A stretch of DNA of 64,000 bases from positions 1 to 64,000 of the forward strand of contig DATHMK010000039.1 in NCBI GenBank assembly GCA_035487155.1. The letters run 5' to 3'. A program made the position numbers and the translations under genes. The notes under the pieces were generated by a model. The model worked only from the letters and a program-made list of their open reading frames with translations, searched no databases and had not been told where the DNA came from. Shown here piece after piece: positions 1 to 7,447 of the stretch (position 1 is the first letter of the stretch; each line of letters begins with the position of its first letter). Origin of the DNA: DAIDKA01 sp035487155 (GTDB lineage: Bacteria > Pseudomonadota > Gammaproteobacteria > Steroidobacterales > Steroidobacteraceae).

Positions 1-325
1 GGATGTGCCCGAGAGCGCCCGCATCATGAACGAGGAGCCCTTCGGTCCGGTCGCGCTGATCAATTCCTTCACCTCCTTCGAGGAGGCCATCACGCGCGCC
101 AATCGCCTGCCCTTTGGCCTGGCCGCCTATGCATTCTCGCGCTCCTCGCGCACCGTGAATCTGCTGGGCGAGCAGCTGGAGGCCGGCATGATCGGCATCA
201 ACAGCTTCCAGATCTCGGTACCGGAGTCACCGTTCGGCGGCATCAAGGAAAGCGGCCATGGTTCGGAGGAAGGCACCGAGGGCCTGGAGACCTGCCTGGT
301 CACCAAGTTCGTCAACGCATCGTGA
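1..325 (+). CDS. NAD(P)-dependent aldehyde dehydrogenase, C-terminal fragment (cut by window edge)
   Basis: The last ~107 residues of an ALDH-superfamily enzyme, open to the left edge and so partial because of the window, not because it is broken. Visible family marks are the EEPFGPV segment that follows the catalytic domain, the LPFGLAAYAFS cofactor-side segment and the C-terminal SPFGGIKESGHGSEEG oligomerisation motif. The closing part resembles succinate-semialdehyde dehydrogenase-type enzymes (oxidation of an aldehyde to a carboxylate), but the catalytic Cys and Glu lie outside the window, so the substrate is open. The stop codon overlaps the GTG start of the glycyl-tRNA synthetase gene, suggesting co-transcription. 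Confidence 0.9.
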   Translation, partial: DVPESARIMNEEPFGPVALINSFTSFEEAITRANRLPFGLAAYAFSRSSRTVNLLGEQLEAGMIGINSFQISVPESPFGGIKESGHGSEEGTEGLETCLVTKFVNAS

Positions 326-1881
326 CGCTGGCGAAGTCGATGGACAAGATCATGGCGCTGGCGAAGCGCCGTGGCTTCATCTATCAGGCGTCCGAGATCT
401 ACGGGGGTCAGAGCGGCTTCTGGGACTACGGTCCGCTCGGCGCGCAGCTGAAGAAGAATCTGCGCGATGCCTGGTGGGAGGACATGGTCCTCAATCCCTG
501 CGGCGGCGAACCCGGCCCGGATGGCGAGCCGGTGCGCATCGTGCCGCTGGATACCAGCATCATCCAGAATCCGCGCGTGTGGGAGGCCAGTGGGCACATC
601 GCCGGCTTCAGCGATCCGATGGTGGATTGCCGCGAGACCAAGCAGCGCTATCGATTCGACCATCTGATGCTGTACGTGCCGGTCAGCGGCGAGCGCAACG
701 GCAAGCCGCTGTTCGCCTTCATGCCCGACACGCTGAGTGAACAGAAGCAGAAAAAGAAGGCCGAGAAGGCCTTCGGCGCGGCGCGCGCGGTGCCGCTGGC
801 GCAGCTGCCGCACAGCGACTGGGGCCACGTGGTGGCGCCGGATGCGGAAAAAACCGGCACCCTCACCGAGCCGCGCGCCTTCAACCTGATGTTCAAGACC
901 TATGTGGGCGCCACCGCCACCGAGGCTGACGTGGCGTACCTGCGCCCCGAGACGGCGCAGGGCATCTTCGTGCAGTTCAAGAATGTCATCGACACCACCC
1001 GGGTGAAGGTGCCGTTCGGCATCGCGCAGGTGGGCAAGGCGTTTCGCAACGAAGTCACGCCGCGCAATTTCACCTTTCGCAGTCGCGAATTCGAGCAGAT
1101 GGAAATGGAATTCTTCTGCCATCCGGACTCGGCCCACGACTGGTATGCGTTCTGGCGCGATCAGCGCATGAAGTGGTGGCAGGGTCTGGGACTTGCCGGG
1201 GAAAATCTGCAGCTGCGGGTGCACGAGCGCGATGAGCTGGCGCATTATGCCAAGGAGGGCGCCGGCACGTCCGATGTGGAATATCGCTTTCCCTTCACCG
1301 CGCCGGGCTTCGGTGAACTCGAAGGCGTGGCGCATCGCTCCAACTACGATCTGACGCAGCACCAGAAGCACTCGCGCGTGCAGCTTGAATACTTCGACAA
1401 CGAGCGCGGCGAGCTGCTGCCCAACGGTGGCCACAAGGGCGAGCGTTACCTGCCGCAGGTGATCGAGCCGGCCGCGGGGCTGGACCGAGGCGTGCTGGCG
1501 CTGCTGTGCGAGGCCTATACCGAGGATCCGGCACGGGCCAGCCCGGAACTGCTGCTGCTGAATCCGCGCATCGCGCCGATCAAGGCGGCGGTGTTTCCGC
1601 TGGTGAACAAGGACGGCATGCCGGAGATCAGCGAGCGGCTCTATCAGGACCTGCGTCGGCGGTACTGGCGACGCGGTGTGATCGAACACGACGTGAAGCA
1701 GGCCATCGGCAAGCGCTATGCGCGCATGGACGAAGCAGGCTGCCCGTACTGCATCACCATCGATGGCGAGACCGCCGCCAGCCACAGTGTCACCATCCGC
1801 GACCGCAACACGGCGCAGCAGACCCGTGTGGCGCTGGACAAGGTCAAGGATTTTCTGGAATCGAATCTCTTTGTTTCCTGA
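322..1881 (+). CDS. glyS: Glycyl-tRNA synthetase, single-chain (alpha2, archaeal/eukaryal/Bacillus) type
   Basis: Class II aminoacyl-tRNA synthetase charging tRNA-Gly in the cytosol. The N-terminus carries the YGGQSGFWDYGPLG segment typical of the homodimeric enzyme. Motif 2 (FRNEVTPRNFTFRSREFEQ, about residues 240-258) and motif 3 (GLDRGVLALL, about 387) are intact. The anticodon-binding domain begins near residue 414 (PRIAPIKAAVFPLV). At 519 residues it has normal length. GTG 322 overlaps the preceding stop; ATG 340 is an equally plausible start. Most gammaproteobacteria use the unrelated two-gene GlyQ/GlyS enzyme, so this form is notable. No glyQ is visible here, and whether a second system exists elsewhere cannot be judged from the window. 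Confidence 0.95.
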   Translation: MTLAKSMDKIMALAKRRGFIYQASEIYGGQSGFWDYGPLGAQLKKNLRDAWWEDMVLNPCGGEPGPDGEPVRIVPLDTSIIQNPRVWEASGHIAGFSDPMVDCRETKQRYRFDHLMLYVPVSGERNGKPLFAFMPDTLSEQKQKKKAEKAFGAARAVPLAQLPHSDWGHVVAPDAEKTGTLTEPRAFNLMFKTYVGATATEADVAYLRPETAQGIFVQFKNVIDTTRVKVPFGIAQVGKAFRNEVTPRNFTFRSREFEQMEMEFFCHPDSAHDWYAFWRDQRMKWWQGLGLAGENLQLRVHERDELAHYAKEGAGTSDVEYRFPFTAPGFGELEGVAHRSNYDLTQHQKHSRVQLEYFDNERGELLPNGGHKGERYLPQVIEPAAGLDRGVLALLCEAYTEDPARASPELLLLNPRIAPIKAAVFPLVNKDGMPEISERLYQDLRRRYWRRGVIEHDVKQAIGKRYARMDEAGCPYCITIDGETAASHSVTIRDRNTAQQTRVALDKVKDFLESNLFVS

Positions 1882-2000
1882 CCTTGCGCTTGCGCGGCGG
1901 AACTTAAACTGGAGCTTGACGGAGCAAACGGCCACGGACGTCGCAAGACGCCGGGGCCGTCATGTTGGCGACCTGGGGGCTTGGGTAGACTGCGAGGGTC

Positions 2001-2762
2001 ATGAGGAGCTCAGCGCTGCTTGGCCTGCTCACGTTGCTGATCGCGGCGACGGCCAGCGCGCATGCGCCCTGTTCACAGGCGACCCTGAACGGCCGCTATG
2101 TGATCACCTCGCGGAGTGATCTTGGCACTCCGGTGGCGGTGGCCCTGGTAGGCCTGGTCGATTTCGACGGGCACGGCCACATGCGTTCCGTGGCCACCCT
2201 GTCCCAGGAAGGCGTCACGGTGGCCAACCACACGCTGATCGGCAGCTACACCGTGAATGCGAACTGCGCCTTCACGCAGACGGCAAGCGACCCGACCGGT
2301 GCCGTCGAACATCTGGCCGGGGTGATTGCCGATGAGGCAGAGCACCTGCTGCTGATCGGCACCGAACCGAACGCCTATGCCACCGGGGATGCCCTGCGGC
2401 TGGAGCGCACCAGCTGCGAATCCCTGCCCGCCGCCACCTATGCGGCCCGCGGCCTGATGCTGTTCTCGCCCAATGGTCCGGAGACCCACGTTTCCACGGT
2501 GAGCGCGGATGCGGCAGGCAATCTGCTGATTACCGACAGCACCACCAATCTGGGCGCCGCGGTCAGCACCGGGGGCTCGGGCACGGCGCAGCTGGTGTTG
2601 CATGCGGACTGCAGCGTCAACATGGCCACCAGCGATGGCAGCTCACATTATGTCGGGGTGGCGCGCATTACCGACGGTCACATCGGTCTTTACCTGGTGG
2701 GAACCGATCCTGGAGTGACGGTGTTCTACACCGCCCTGGGAACCCCGCGCGAAGCCCCTTGA
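2001..2762 (+). CDS. Exported protein of unknown function with two repeated Cys-containing domains
   Basis: 253 residues. An N-terminal signal peptide (hydrophobic run LLGLLTLLIAATASA, cleavage probably after residue ~20) predicts export to the periplasm. The mature part falls into two similar halves. Each opens with a Cys near the N-terminus (PCSQATLNGRY; SCESLPAATYAA), has a second Cys about 65-75 residues later (VNANCAFTQT; LHADCSVNMAT), and closes with a GV...LLIGT / GL...YLVGTDP strand. This looks like an internally duplicated small beta domain, each copy perhaps with one disulfide. I recognise no catalytic motif. GAGGG lies just before the ATG. It converges on the isomerase-like gene at 2771 and is likely monocistronic. 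Confidence 0.8.
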   Translation: MRSSALLGLLTLLIAATASAHAPCSQATLNGRYVITSRSDLGTPVAVALVGLVDFDGHGHMRSVATLSQEGVTVANHTLIGSYTVNANCAFTQTASDPTGAVEHLAGVIADEAEHLLLIGTEPNAYATGDALRLERTSCESLPAATYAARGLMLFSPNGPETHVSTVSADAAGNLLITDSTTNLGAAVSTGGSGTAQLVLHADCSVNMATSDGSSHYVGVARITDGHIGLYLVGTDPGVTVFYTALGTPREAP

Positions 2763-2770
2763 GGGCGCGG

Positions 2771-3178
2771 CTAGCGGCGAGCCCGGCCCTGCACGTAGTC
2801 GTGGATATTGCTCTGCCTGAGCGCCGCATCCGGCTCGCGTTCCTGCATCTCCACCGAAATGCCCACCGAGATGCCCAGCGGGGCGCGGGCATGGACCTCG
2901 CGCAGCTGCTCGCAGGCCGCGGCGAAGATCTCCTCGCAGGCCTGGCGGCGGGTGGCATGGTCCCGGCCCTCCCCGACGTTCACGGAAAGATGCACGAAAA
3001 TGTTGTCGGGGCGGCGTCCCTCGTCCCGGTAGGGGTCGCTCTCATAGGCCCGGGTGCGCATGTCGCTGCGCGGGAAAATGCCGGTGGCCAGCGCCGCCTG
3101 CCGAATGGCCTCGACGAATTTGGGCAGATTCAGCTGCCGTCGCAGGTTCGCGGAGTGCTCTATGACGATGTGGGACAC
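2771..3178 (-). CDS. 5-carboxymethyl-2-hydroxymuconate isomerase-like protein (HpaF/HpcD family)
   Basis: Small tautomerase-superfamily protein. The pattern HIVIEHSANL, then LATGIFP and a C-terminal QSNIHDYVQ, fits the CHMI family, whose member HpcD isomerises 5-carboxymethyl-2-hydroxymuconate in homoprotocatechuate breakdown. Family members start Met-Pro and use the freed Pro1 as the catalytic base. Here the aligned start is GTG 3178 followed by Ser (TCC, one base from CCC). A longer reading from TTG 3214 adds 12 residues and also gives no N-terminal Pro at the right place, although that form begins TTG CCC (Met-Pro) well upstream of the fold. No other homoprotocatechuate gene is in the window. 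The fold call is sure; the activity is doubtful. Confidence 0.8.
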   Translation of the reverse strand: MSHIVIEHSANLRRQLNLPKFVEAIRQAALATGIFPRSDMRTRAYESDPYRDEGRRPDNIFVHLSVNVGEGRDHATRRQACEEIFAAACEQLREVHARAPLGISVGISVEMQEREPDAALRQSNIHDYVQGRARR

Positions 3179-3235
3179 CAGAAAAGGATCGCACGACCCT
3201 TCAGGGTCGGGCAAGCGTCGCCGGGTTGCCGGCGC

Positions 3236-3457
3236 TTAGTCCGACAGGGCCTTCAGGTCGCGTAGCAGAGCGTTGCGCCCACGCTCAACCTGATCCAGTC
3301 GGTGCGCCGCGTCACGCAGCGCAAACAGGTCCTTGACGTGGGACTCGTGCAGCCGGCGATAGGCGGCGCGCGCCGCCAGCCATTGGCGGGTGGCGGTCTC
3401 AAAGCGCACCGACAGATCGCGTCGCATGTTGATGATCGACATGGAAGTCAGCGGCAT
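3236..3457 (-). CDS. Small helical protein of unknown function
   Basis: A 73-residue protein when read from ATG 3457, which has GAGAG at a suitable distance. Longer readings back to 3679 run into the divergent SDR gene and lose plausible composition, so I prefer the short form. The sequence is Arg/Ala-rich, strongly amphipathic and probably two long helices. The C-terminal part (LRDAAHRLDQVERGRNALL) could form a coiled coil. No family recognised. It lies 57 bp upstream of the isomerase-like gene on the same strand, so the two may share a transcript. Moderate confidence that it is a real gene. Confidence 0.5.
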   Translation of the reverse strand: MPLTSMSIINMRRDLSVRFETATRQWLAARAAYRRLHESHVKDLFALRDAAHRLDQVERGRNALLRDLKALSD

Positions 3458-3629
3458 ACGTTTGCTCTCAAAGATCGCCCGGCGAAAGACTGCACTGAAG
3501 GTATTACAGGTATGCGACATGTACAGCGCAACTATATGAATTTGCGAGGCGCGTCTCAGCATGCCGGTGCGCATACAATGCCTTGGTGGCGGACCCCGCG
3601 CCGGGTGCCGCGAACAATGGAGTGAAGCG

Positions 3630-4370
3630 ATGAGTTCAGAATTGCGGGTGGCGGTGATCACGGGTGCCGGCAGCGGCATTGGCCGGGCGGTCGCACTGGC
3701 CTTTCTGGGCGACGGCTACCGGGTAGTCCTGGCCGGTCGCCGGCAGGGGGCGCTGCAGCAGGTACTGGCCGCGGCCGGTGCCCCTGGGGGTAACGGCCTG
3801 GCAGTGGCCTGCGATGTGACCGATGCCAGCTCGGTTCAGGCGCTGTTTGCCAGGACCCGGGAGCAGTTCGGGCGCCTGGACGTGCTGTTCAACAATGCCG
3901 GGATCAGCGCCCCTGCCGTACCGTTGGAGGAACTGCCCCTGGCCACCTGGAATGCCGTGGTCGCCACCAATCTGACCGGCCCGTTCCTGTGCACCCAGGA
4001 GGCCTTTCGCATCATGAAAAGCCAGAGCCCGCGGGGCGGGCGCATCATCAACAATGGATCCATTTCCGCGCACGCGCCGCGCACCCGCTCTGCCGCCTAC
4101 ACCGCCACCAAACACGCCATCACCGGCCTCACCAAGTCCACCTCCCTGGATGGCCGGGAGTTCGACATCGCCTGCGGTCAGATCGACATCGGCAATGCCC
4201 GCACGGAGCTGGCGGATACGCTGGCCAAGTCCAGCGCGACGCCAGAACCTCTGATGGATGTCGAGCACGTGGCGCAGGCCGTACTCAACATGGCGCGCCT
4301 GCCGCTGTCGGCCAATGTCCAGTTCATGACCATCATGGCCACCAAGATGCCCTATATCGGGCGCGGCTGA
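3630..4370 (+). CDS. Short-chain dehydrogenase/reductase (SDR)
   Basis: A classical SDR of 246 residues. The cofactor motif TGAGSGIG is at residues ~11-18, NNAG near 88, and the catalytic Ser (NNGSISAHAP) and YTATK pair at ~142 and ~157. It should be a cytosolic NAD(P)-dependent oxidoreductase acting on an alcohol or ketone; the substrate cannot be told from sequence. The start at ATG 3630 is set by GGAGTG directly upstream; the reading frame stays open further upstream but without family similarity. It is transcribed divergently from the small gene at 3457 and followed by about 130 bp of non-coding, somewhat AT-richer sequence. Confidence 0.93.
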   Translation: MSSELRVAVITGAGSGIGRAVALAFLGDGYRVVLAGRRQGALQQVLAAAGAPGGNGLAVACDVTDASSVQALFARTREQFGRLDVLFNNAGISAPAVPLEELPLATWNAVVATNLTGPFLCTQEAFRIMKSQSPRGGRIINNGSISAHAPRTRSAAYTATKHAITGLTKSTSLDGREFDIACGQIDIGNARTELADTLAKSSATPEPLMDVEHVAQAVLNMARLPLSANVQFMTIMATKMPYIGRG

Positions 4371-4500
4371 TCCGCCTCCGCAACGGTGGTTTGTTTGGCG
4401 GCGCTGTGCATGTTGGTGCTAGCAAAATGTTTGATGGCAGTTAGACTAGAGACTGTTCCACGCAGCAAATGCAACGCGCGGCATTTAGAGACCCACAGCG

Positions 4501-4818
4501 ATGTGGCGCAAAGAACCGAAGCACAAGGCGGCGCCCGCAGCCGCGAAAAGGTCGAACTGGCATGCCGTGGAGGTGGTTTCGCCAAAGTCAGGCTGCCCCG
4601 CCGCCCAGGCTCTGAAGGGTCAGCGTTTCCTGTCTGCTGAGGCCCCCTTGCTGCCGCTGCCTGACTGCATCCGCTCCGCGCTTTGCGGCTGTTTGTACAG
4701 GAAATATGCGGACCGACGTACCGAGTCGCGGCGCGAGAACGACGATACGCCGCTGCGGCGCACGCTACGGCCCGCGCAGGACCGACGCACCAAGCGAGGG
4801 CGACGCAGGAGCGACTGA
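4501..4818 (+). CDS. Small conserved basic protein with a C-x-C-x-YRxxxDRR-type tail
   Basis: 105 residues. Its middle (WHAVEVVSPKSGCPAAQALK, then GQRFLSAEAPLLPLPDC) and the following cysteine/basic segment (ALCGCLYRKYADRRTESRR) match a small gammaproteobacterial family I recognise by pattern: a WHAVEIV...C..A...G.RFLS.EAP..PL..C core followed by C.C.YRH..DRR. Function is unknown; three or four closely spaced Cys plus His could bind a metal, which is inference. The last ~35 residues are an Arg-rich low-complexity tail. It lies 27 bp upstream of the ClpA N-domain gene, likely in the same transcript. Confidence 0.65.
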   Translation: MWRKEPKHKAAPAAAKRSNWHAVEVVSPKSGCPAAQALKGQRFLSAEAPLLPLPDCIRSALCGCLYRKYADRRTESRRENDDTPLRRTLRPAQDRRTKRGRRRSD

Positions 4819-4845
4819 GAGTGCAACGGATTTGAGGGCCATAGT

Positions 4846-5295
4846 GTGTTGTCCAGCGAGCTCGAAAGTTGTCTCAATCAAGCCTTTCATCAGGCCTACA
4901 TAGCGCACCATGAGCTGCTGAGCATCGAGCATTTGCTGCTCGCGATTCTGGATGTCCACCAGGTTCGCGAGGTGCTCGAGGGGTGTGGTGCGAACCTGGA
5001 ACACCTTACCGACGACCTGCAGCAACACGCCAAAGCCAACACTCTGCCCCTGATACCCGGCGAGCATCGCCCGGTTCAACCCCACCGCAGCGTGCAGCGT
5101 GTGCTGCAGCGCGCCGCGCTTCACGTACAGGCCAGCGGCAAGACCGAAGTGGGGGTGCTCAACATCCTGGTGGCGATCTTTACCGAGAAACACAGTCACG
5201 CGGTATTGCTGCTGGGGCGCATGGGGGTCACGCGTCTGGTCGTGGTGAACTACCTGTCGGGATTGAAGCCCCCGGGTCTGGACAGCACCCGATGA
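4846..5295 (+). CDS. Orphan ClpA-type N-terminal (Clp-N) domain protein
   Basis: 149 residues that align from end to end with the N-domain of ClpA: LSSELESCLNQAFHQAY corresponds to the opening helix, followed by HHELLSIEHLLLAIL, then RSVQRVLQRAALHVQASGK and EVGVLNILVAIF. There is no Walker A or AAA+ module: the frame stops right after the N-domain. In ClpA this domain binds substrates and the adaptor ClpS, so a free copy could act as an adaptor, decoy or regulator of Clp proteolysis, or be a remnant of a truncated clpA. Start GTG 4846 has GAGG at good spacing. Its stop overlaps (ATGA) the start of the next, decayed reading frame. Confidence 0.8.
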   Translation: MLSSELESCLNQAFHQAYIAHHELLSIEHLLLAILDVHQVREVLEGCGANLEHLTDDLQQHAKANTLPLIPGEHRPVQPHRSVQRVLQRAALHVQASGKTEVGVLNILVAIFTEKHSHAVLLLGRMGVTRLVVVNYLSGLKPPGLDSTR

Positions 5296-6432
5296 CCGAG
5301 CCGTCCACGCCGCCGCAAGAGCCGAGCGAGTTACCGGCGGCGCGGGTCGCAACGGTGCCGGATGCGGCGCCCCGGCCGCCACTTCCCAGGCAGGTTTTTG
5401 GACGCGGCTGCGCGAGCACAGGGTCCTGCAGTGGAGCCTGGCGTATCTTGGCGCAGCGCTCGCCCTGGCGCACGCGCAGGAACTGGTGGGCCACGGGTTT
5501 GAATGGCCCGAAATCACCGGTCGAATCCTGATTGGTGTGCTGGCGGTGGGATTCCCGATCGCCGTGGCGCTGCCGTGGTACCACGGACATAAGGGACTCA
5601 CGCGCATCAGCGCCGGGGAGATGACCGTGGTCGCGATGCTGCTCGTGGTCGGCGCCGGTGTGCTCATGGTGCTGGTACGAAGCCCGCTGGGGCATGCGCA
5701 ACCCCGGCCCGATACCTCCCAATTGCCATTGGCTTGCACGAGCGCGCCAATCCTCCCCGCGCCTGCCCTCAGCGTGCCACAACGCTGGGCAGCGGGGGCG
5801 AGCGAACTTGATCGCGCTCTGGCGCTCGCGCCGGGGAGTGCCCGAATCCTTCTGCTTCACGGCCTCGCGCCGGCCGCCCTCGGGCAATGGGATGCGGCGC
5901 GGCGCGTCGCGATCTGAACGCGTCGATTGCCCGCGATCCGCTGCTGCCGGCGGCCCACTTCCTGCGCGGTTCGATTGAGCTTGGGGCGGGAAATAGCAGC
6001 GAAGCTCAAAGCTCATTGAACCGGGCACTGAATATCGCTCCGGACTATGCGCTGGCGCACTTCACCCCGGCAGAAGCATTGCTGTTCAATGGGCAGAAGC
6101 AGGCGGCGCTTGGACAGATCGAGTTGGAGCCCATCGAGGTGGCTCGATGGGCCGGTCGCGCTGCCATCGACCAGGCGCTGGGCCGCAGGGCAGATTCGGA
6201 TGCGGCGCTGAAGAAACTGATCGAGCAGACAGCGCAGCCCAACGCGCCGTACTTCATCGCCGGCGTGCATGCGTATCGGGGAGAGAGCGACAGCGCCTTC
6301 AGGTGGCTGGAGCGCTCGTTCACGCACCGCGACCCGGGCTGGTACCGGATCAAGGGCGGCCTTTTTTTGCACCCGGTCAGGCAGGATCCTCGCTACAAGG
6401 CATTCCTGCGGAAGATGAAACTGCCCGGATGA
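5292..6432 (+). pseudogene. Decayed TPR-containing inner-membrane protein gene, two frameshifts plus internal deletion
   Basis: Three successive frames carry consecutive parts of one protein family. The frame from ATG 5292 encodes a Pro-rich start up to PPLPRQVF. Similarity then continues in another frame from the T5 run at 5395-5399 (FWTRLREHRVLQWSLAYLG, a membrane segment and LPWYHGHKGLTRISAGE); one extra T would restore reading. That frame stops at 5917, and the TPR C-terminus resumes in the third frame near 5910 (DLNASIARDPLLPAAHF ... DPRYKAFLRKMKLP) to 6432. Intact relatives, as I remember them, have a FlgO-like middle domain and several more TPRs between the membrane segment and these last repeats; here that region is missing. 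The indels could be sequencing errors, but the missing middle argues for true decay. Confidence 0.75.
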
Positions 6433-6463
6433 TTGGGGCGGCCGCCTCGCGGGGCGCCCCCAG

Positions 6464-7285
6464 TCAGGGAACGATCTCGCTGACCATGCTCAAGGCGAGC
6501 GGGTCCGTCTTGCCCAACTCGCGTCGCCAGGGTTTCGCCCAGGAGTTGGTGTAGAGGGATTTGAGGAAGGCCTGATCCCAGGCACTCAGGCCGGCGGGCG
6601 CGGCTTTGGATGCGCCGTCAAACAGTTTCAGAATGGTCGGCGCATCATCCAGGCGCGCATCAGGGCGGATCTCCGCGAAACTGACCATGGAAACATAGTC
6701 GGCCAACTGGCCGATCGTGGCTCCCTGCAGTCGCGTCTTGTCCACGATGACCAGGACCCGTGTGATCGCCGCCCCCCGGCCATAGATGTTGTACCAGACC
6801 CGCACCGGTTGTGGCATGGCGGCGAACTGGTCGAGCAGGTAGGGGATTCCGCGCGGCCCAAAGGTAAAGTAGGAGTTCTTCGTCACCAGGCTGCGCAGCA
6901 CGTCGTTCGGGCGATCGGTCGCATAGACGAAGAGATTCGGGCTGCAGTGTTCACCGTCCGTGCGTACCCCGACGGCGCGCGCCACCTGCGAGAGCCGGGC
7001 CAGTACGAACTCGGCGTGCGGGTGCGGAAGACCCGTCACCTGCGGGCAGACCTTGTCGCGCCATCCGGGCAGCAGCCCCTCTTTGGGATACTCCAGCTGC
7101 GGTGTGAGAAATGCCGGCTCCAGGGCAGCCGCCTCGGCCAGGTACTTGCTCACCTTCGGGTACAGTTCAGCACGCTGCGACTCCACGGTCGGCTGCGGCT
7201 GTCCCCCCGAGGTGGCGGCCGGCTCAGCCGTAGCACAAACGGCTACGCCCAGGCTCATAACGAGGATCATGAGTCGGGTACGCAT
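6464..7285 (-). CDS. Exported protein of unknown function
   Basis: 273 residues with a clear signal peptide (MRTRLMILVMSLGVAVCATA), so probably periplasmic. The mature part is mixed alpha/beta with two Cys residues (KVCPQVTG, EHCSPNLF) about 35 residues apart that could form a disulfide. A conserved-looking core runs NLFVYATDRP, RGIPYLLDQF, VRVWYNIYG, VLVIVDKTRLQGATIGQLADY. No catalytic motif or named domain recognised. AGGAG precedes the ATG at good spacing. It converges on the decayed TPR gene and lies downstream of the DMT transporter on the same strand, with a 162-bp gap that probably holds its own promoter. Confidence 0.85.
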   Translation of the reverse strand: MRTRLMILVMSLGVAVCATAEPAATSGGQPQPTVESQRAELYPKVSKYLAEAAALEPAFLTPQLEYPKEGLLPGWRDKVCPQVTGLPHPHAEFVLARLSQVARAVGVRTDGEHCSPNLFVYATDRPNDVLRSLVTKNSYFTFGPRGIPYLLDQFAAMPQPVRVWYNIYGRGAAITRVLVIVDKTRLQGATIGQLADYVSMVSFAEIRPDARLDDAPTILKLFDGASKAAPAGLSAWDQAFLKSLYTNSWAKPWRRELGKTDPLALSMVSEIVP

Positions 7286-7447
7286 CGCTATAGCTCCTGA
7301 CTGAGGAGGACAAGGTCGCGAATCGCACGGCGCGAGGCCACGCTGAGGTTTAAATGGTAGATCTGAGGTGTTCTTTGCGGGATTAAACCTGGATTAGAGG
7401 TTGTTAATACCAACTGTAACCGGGGCCCAGGGGGCAGGCGGGGGGCA

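Noticed and set aside
127..1935. 602-residue open frame on the minus strand
   Set aside because: Antisense shadow of the glycyl-tRNA synthetase; no family resemblance and His/Arg/Leu-skewed composition typical of the complement of GC-rich genes.
3195..3208. Palindrome GACCCT-TC-AGGGTC near the CHMI-like start
   Set aside because: The 2-bp loop is too small for a hairpin and no regulator or promoter feature surrounds it.
6355..6372. GC stretch followed by a seven-T run, terminator-like
   Set aside because: It falls inside the conserved TPR C-terminus of the decayed gene and has no proper stem before it.
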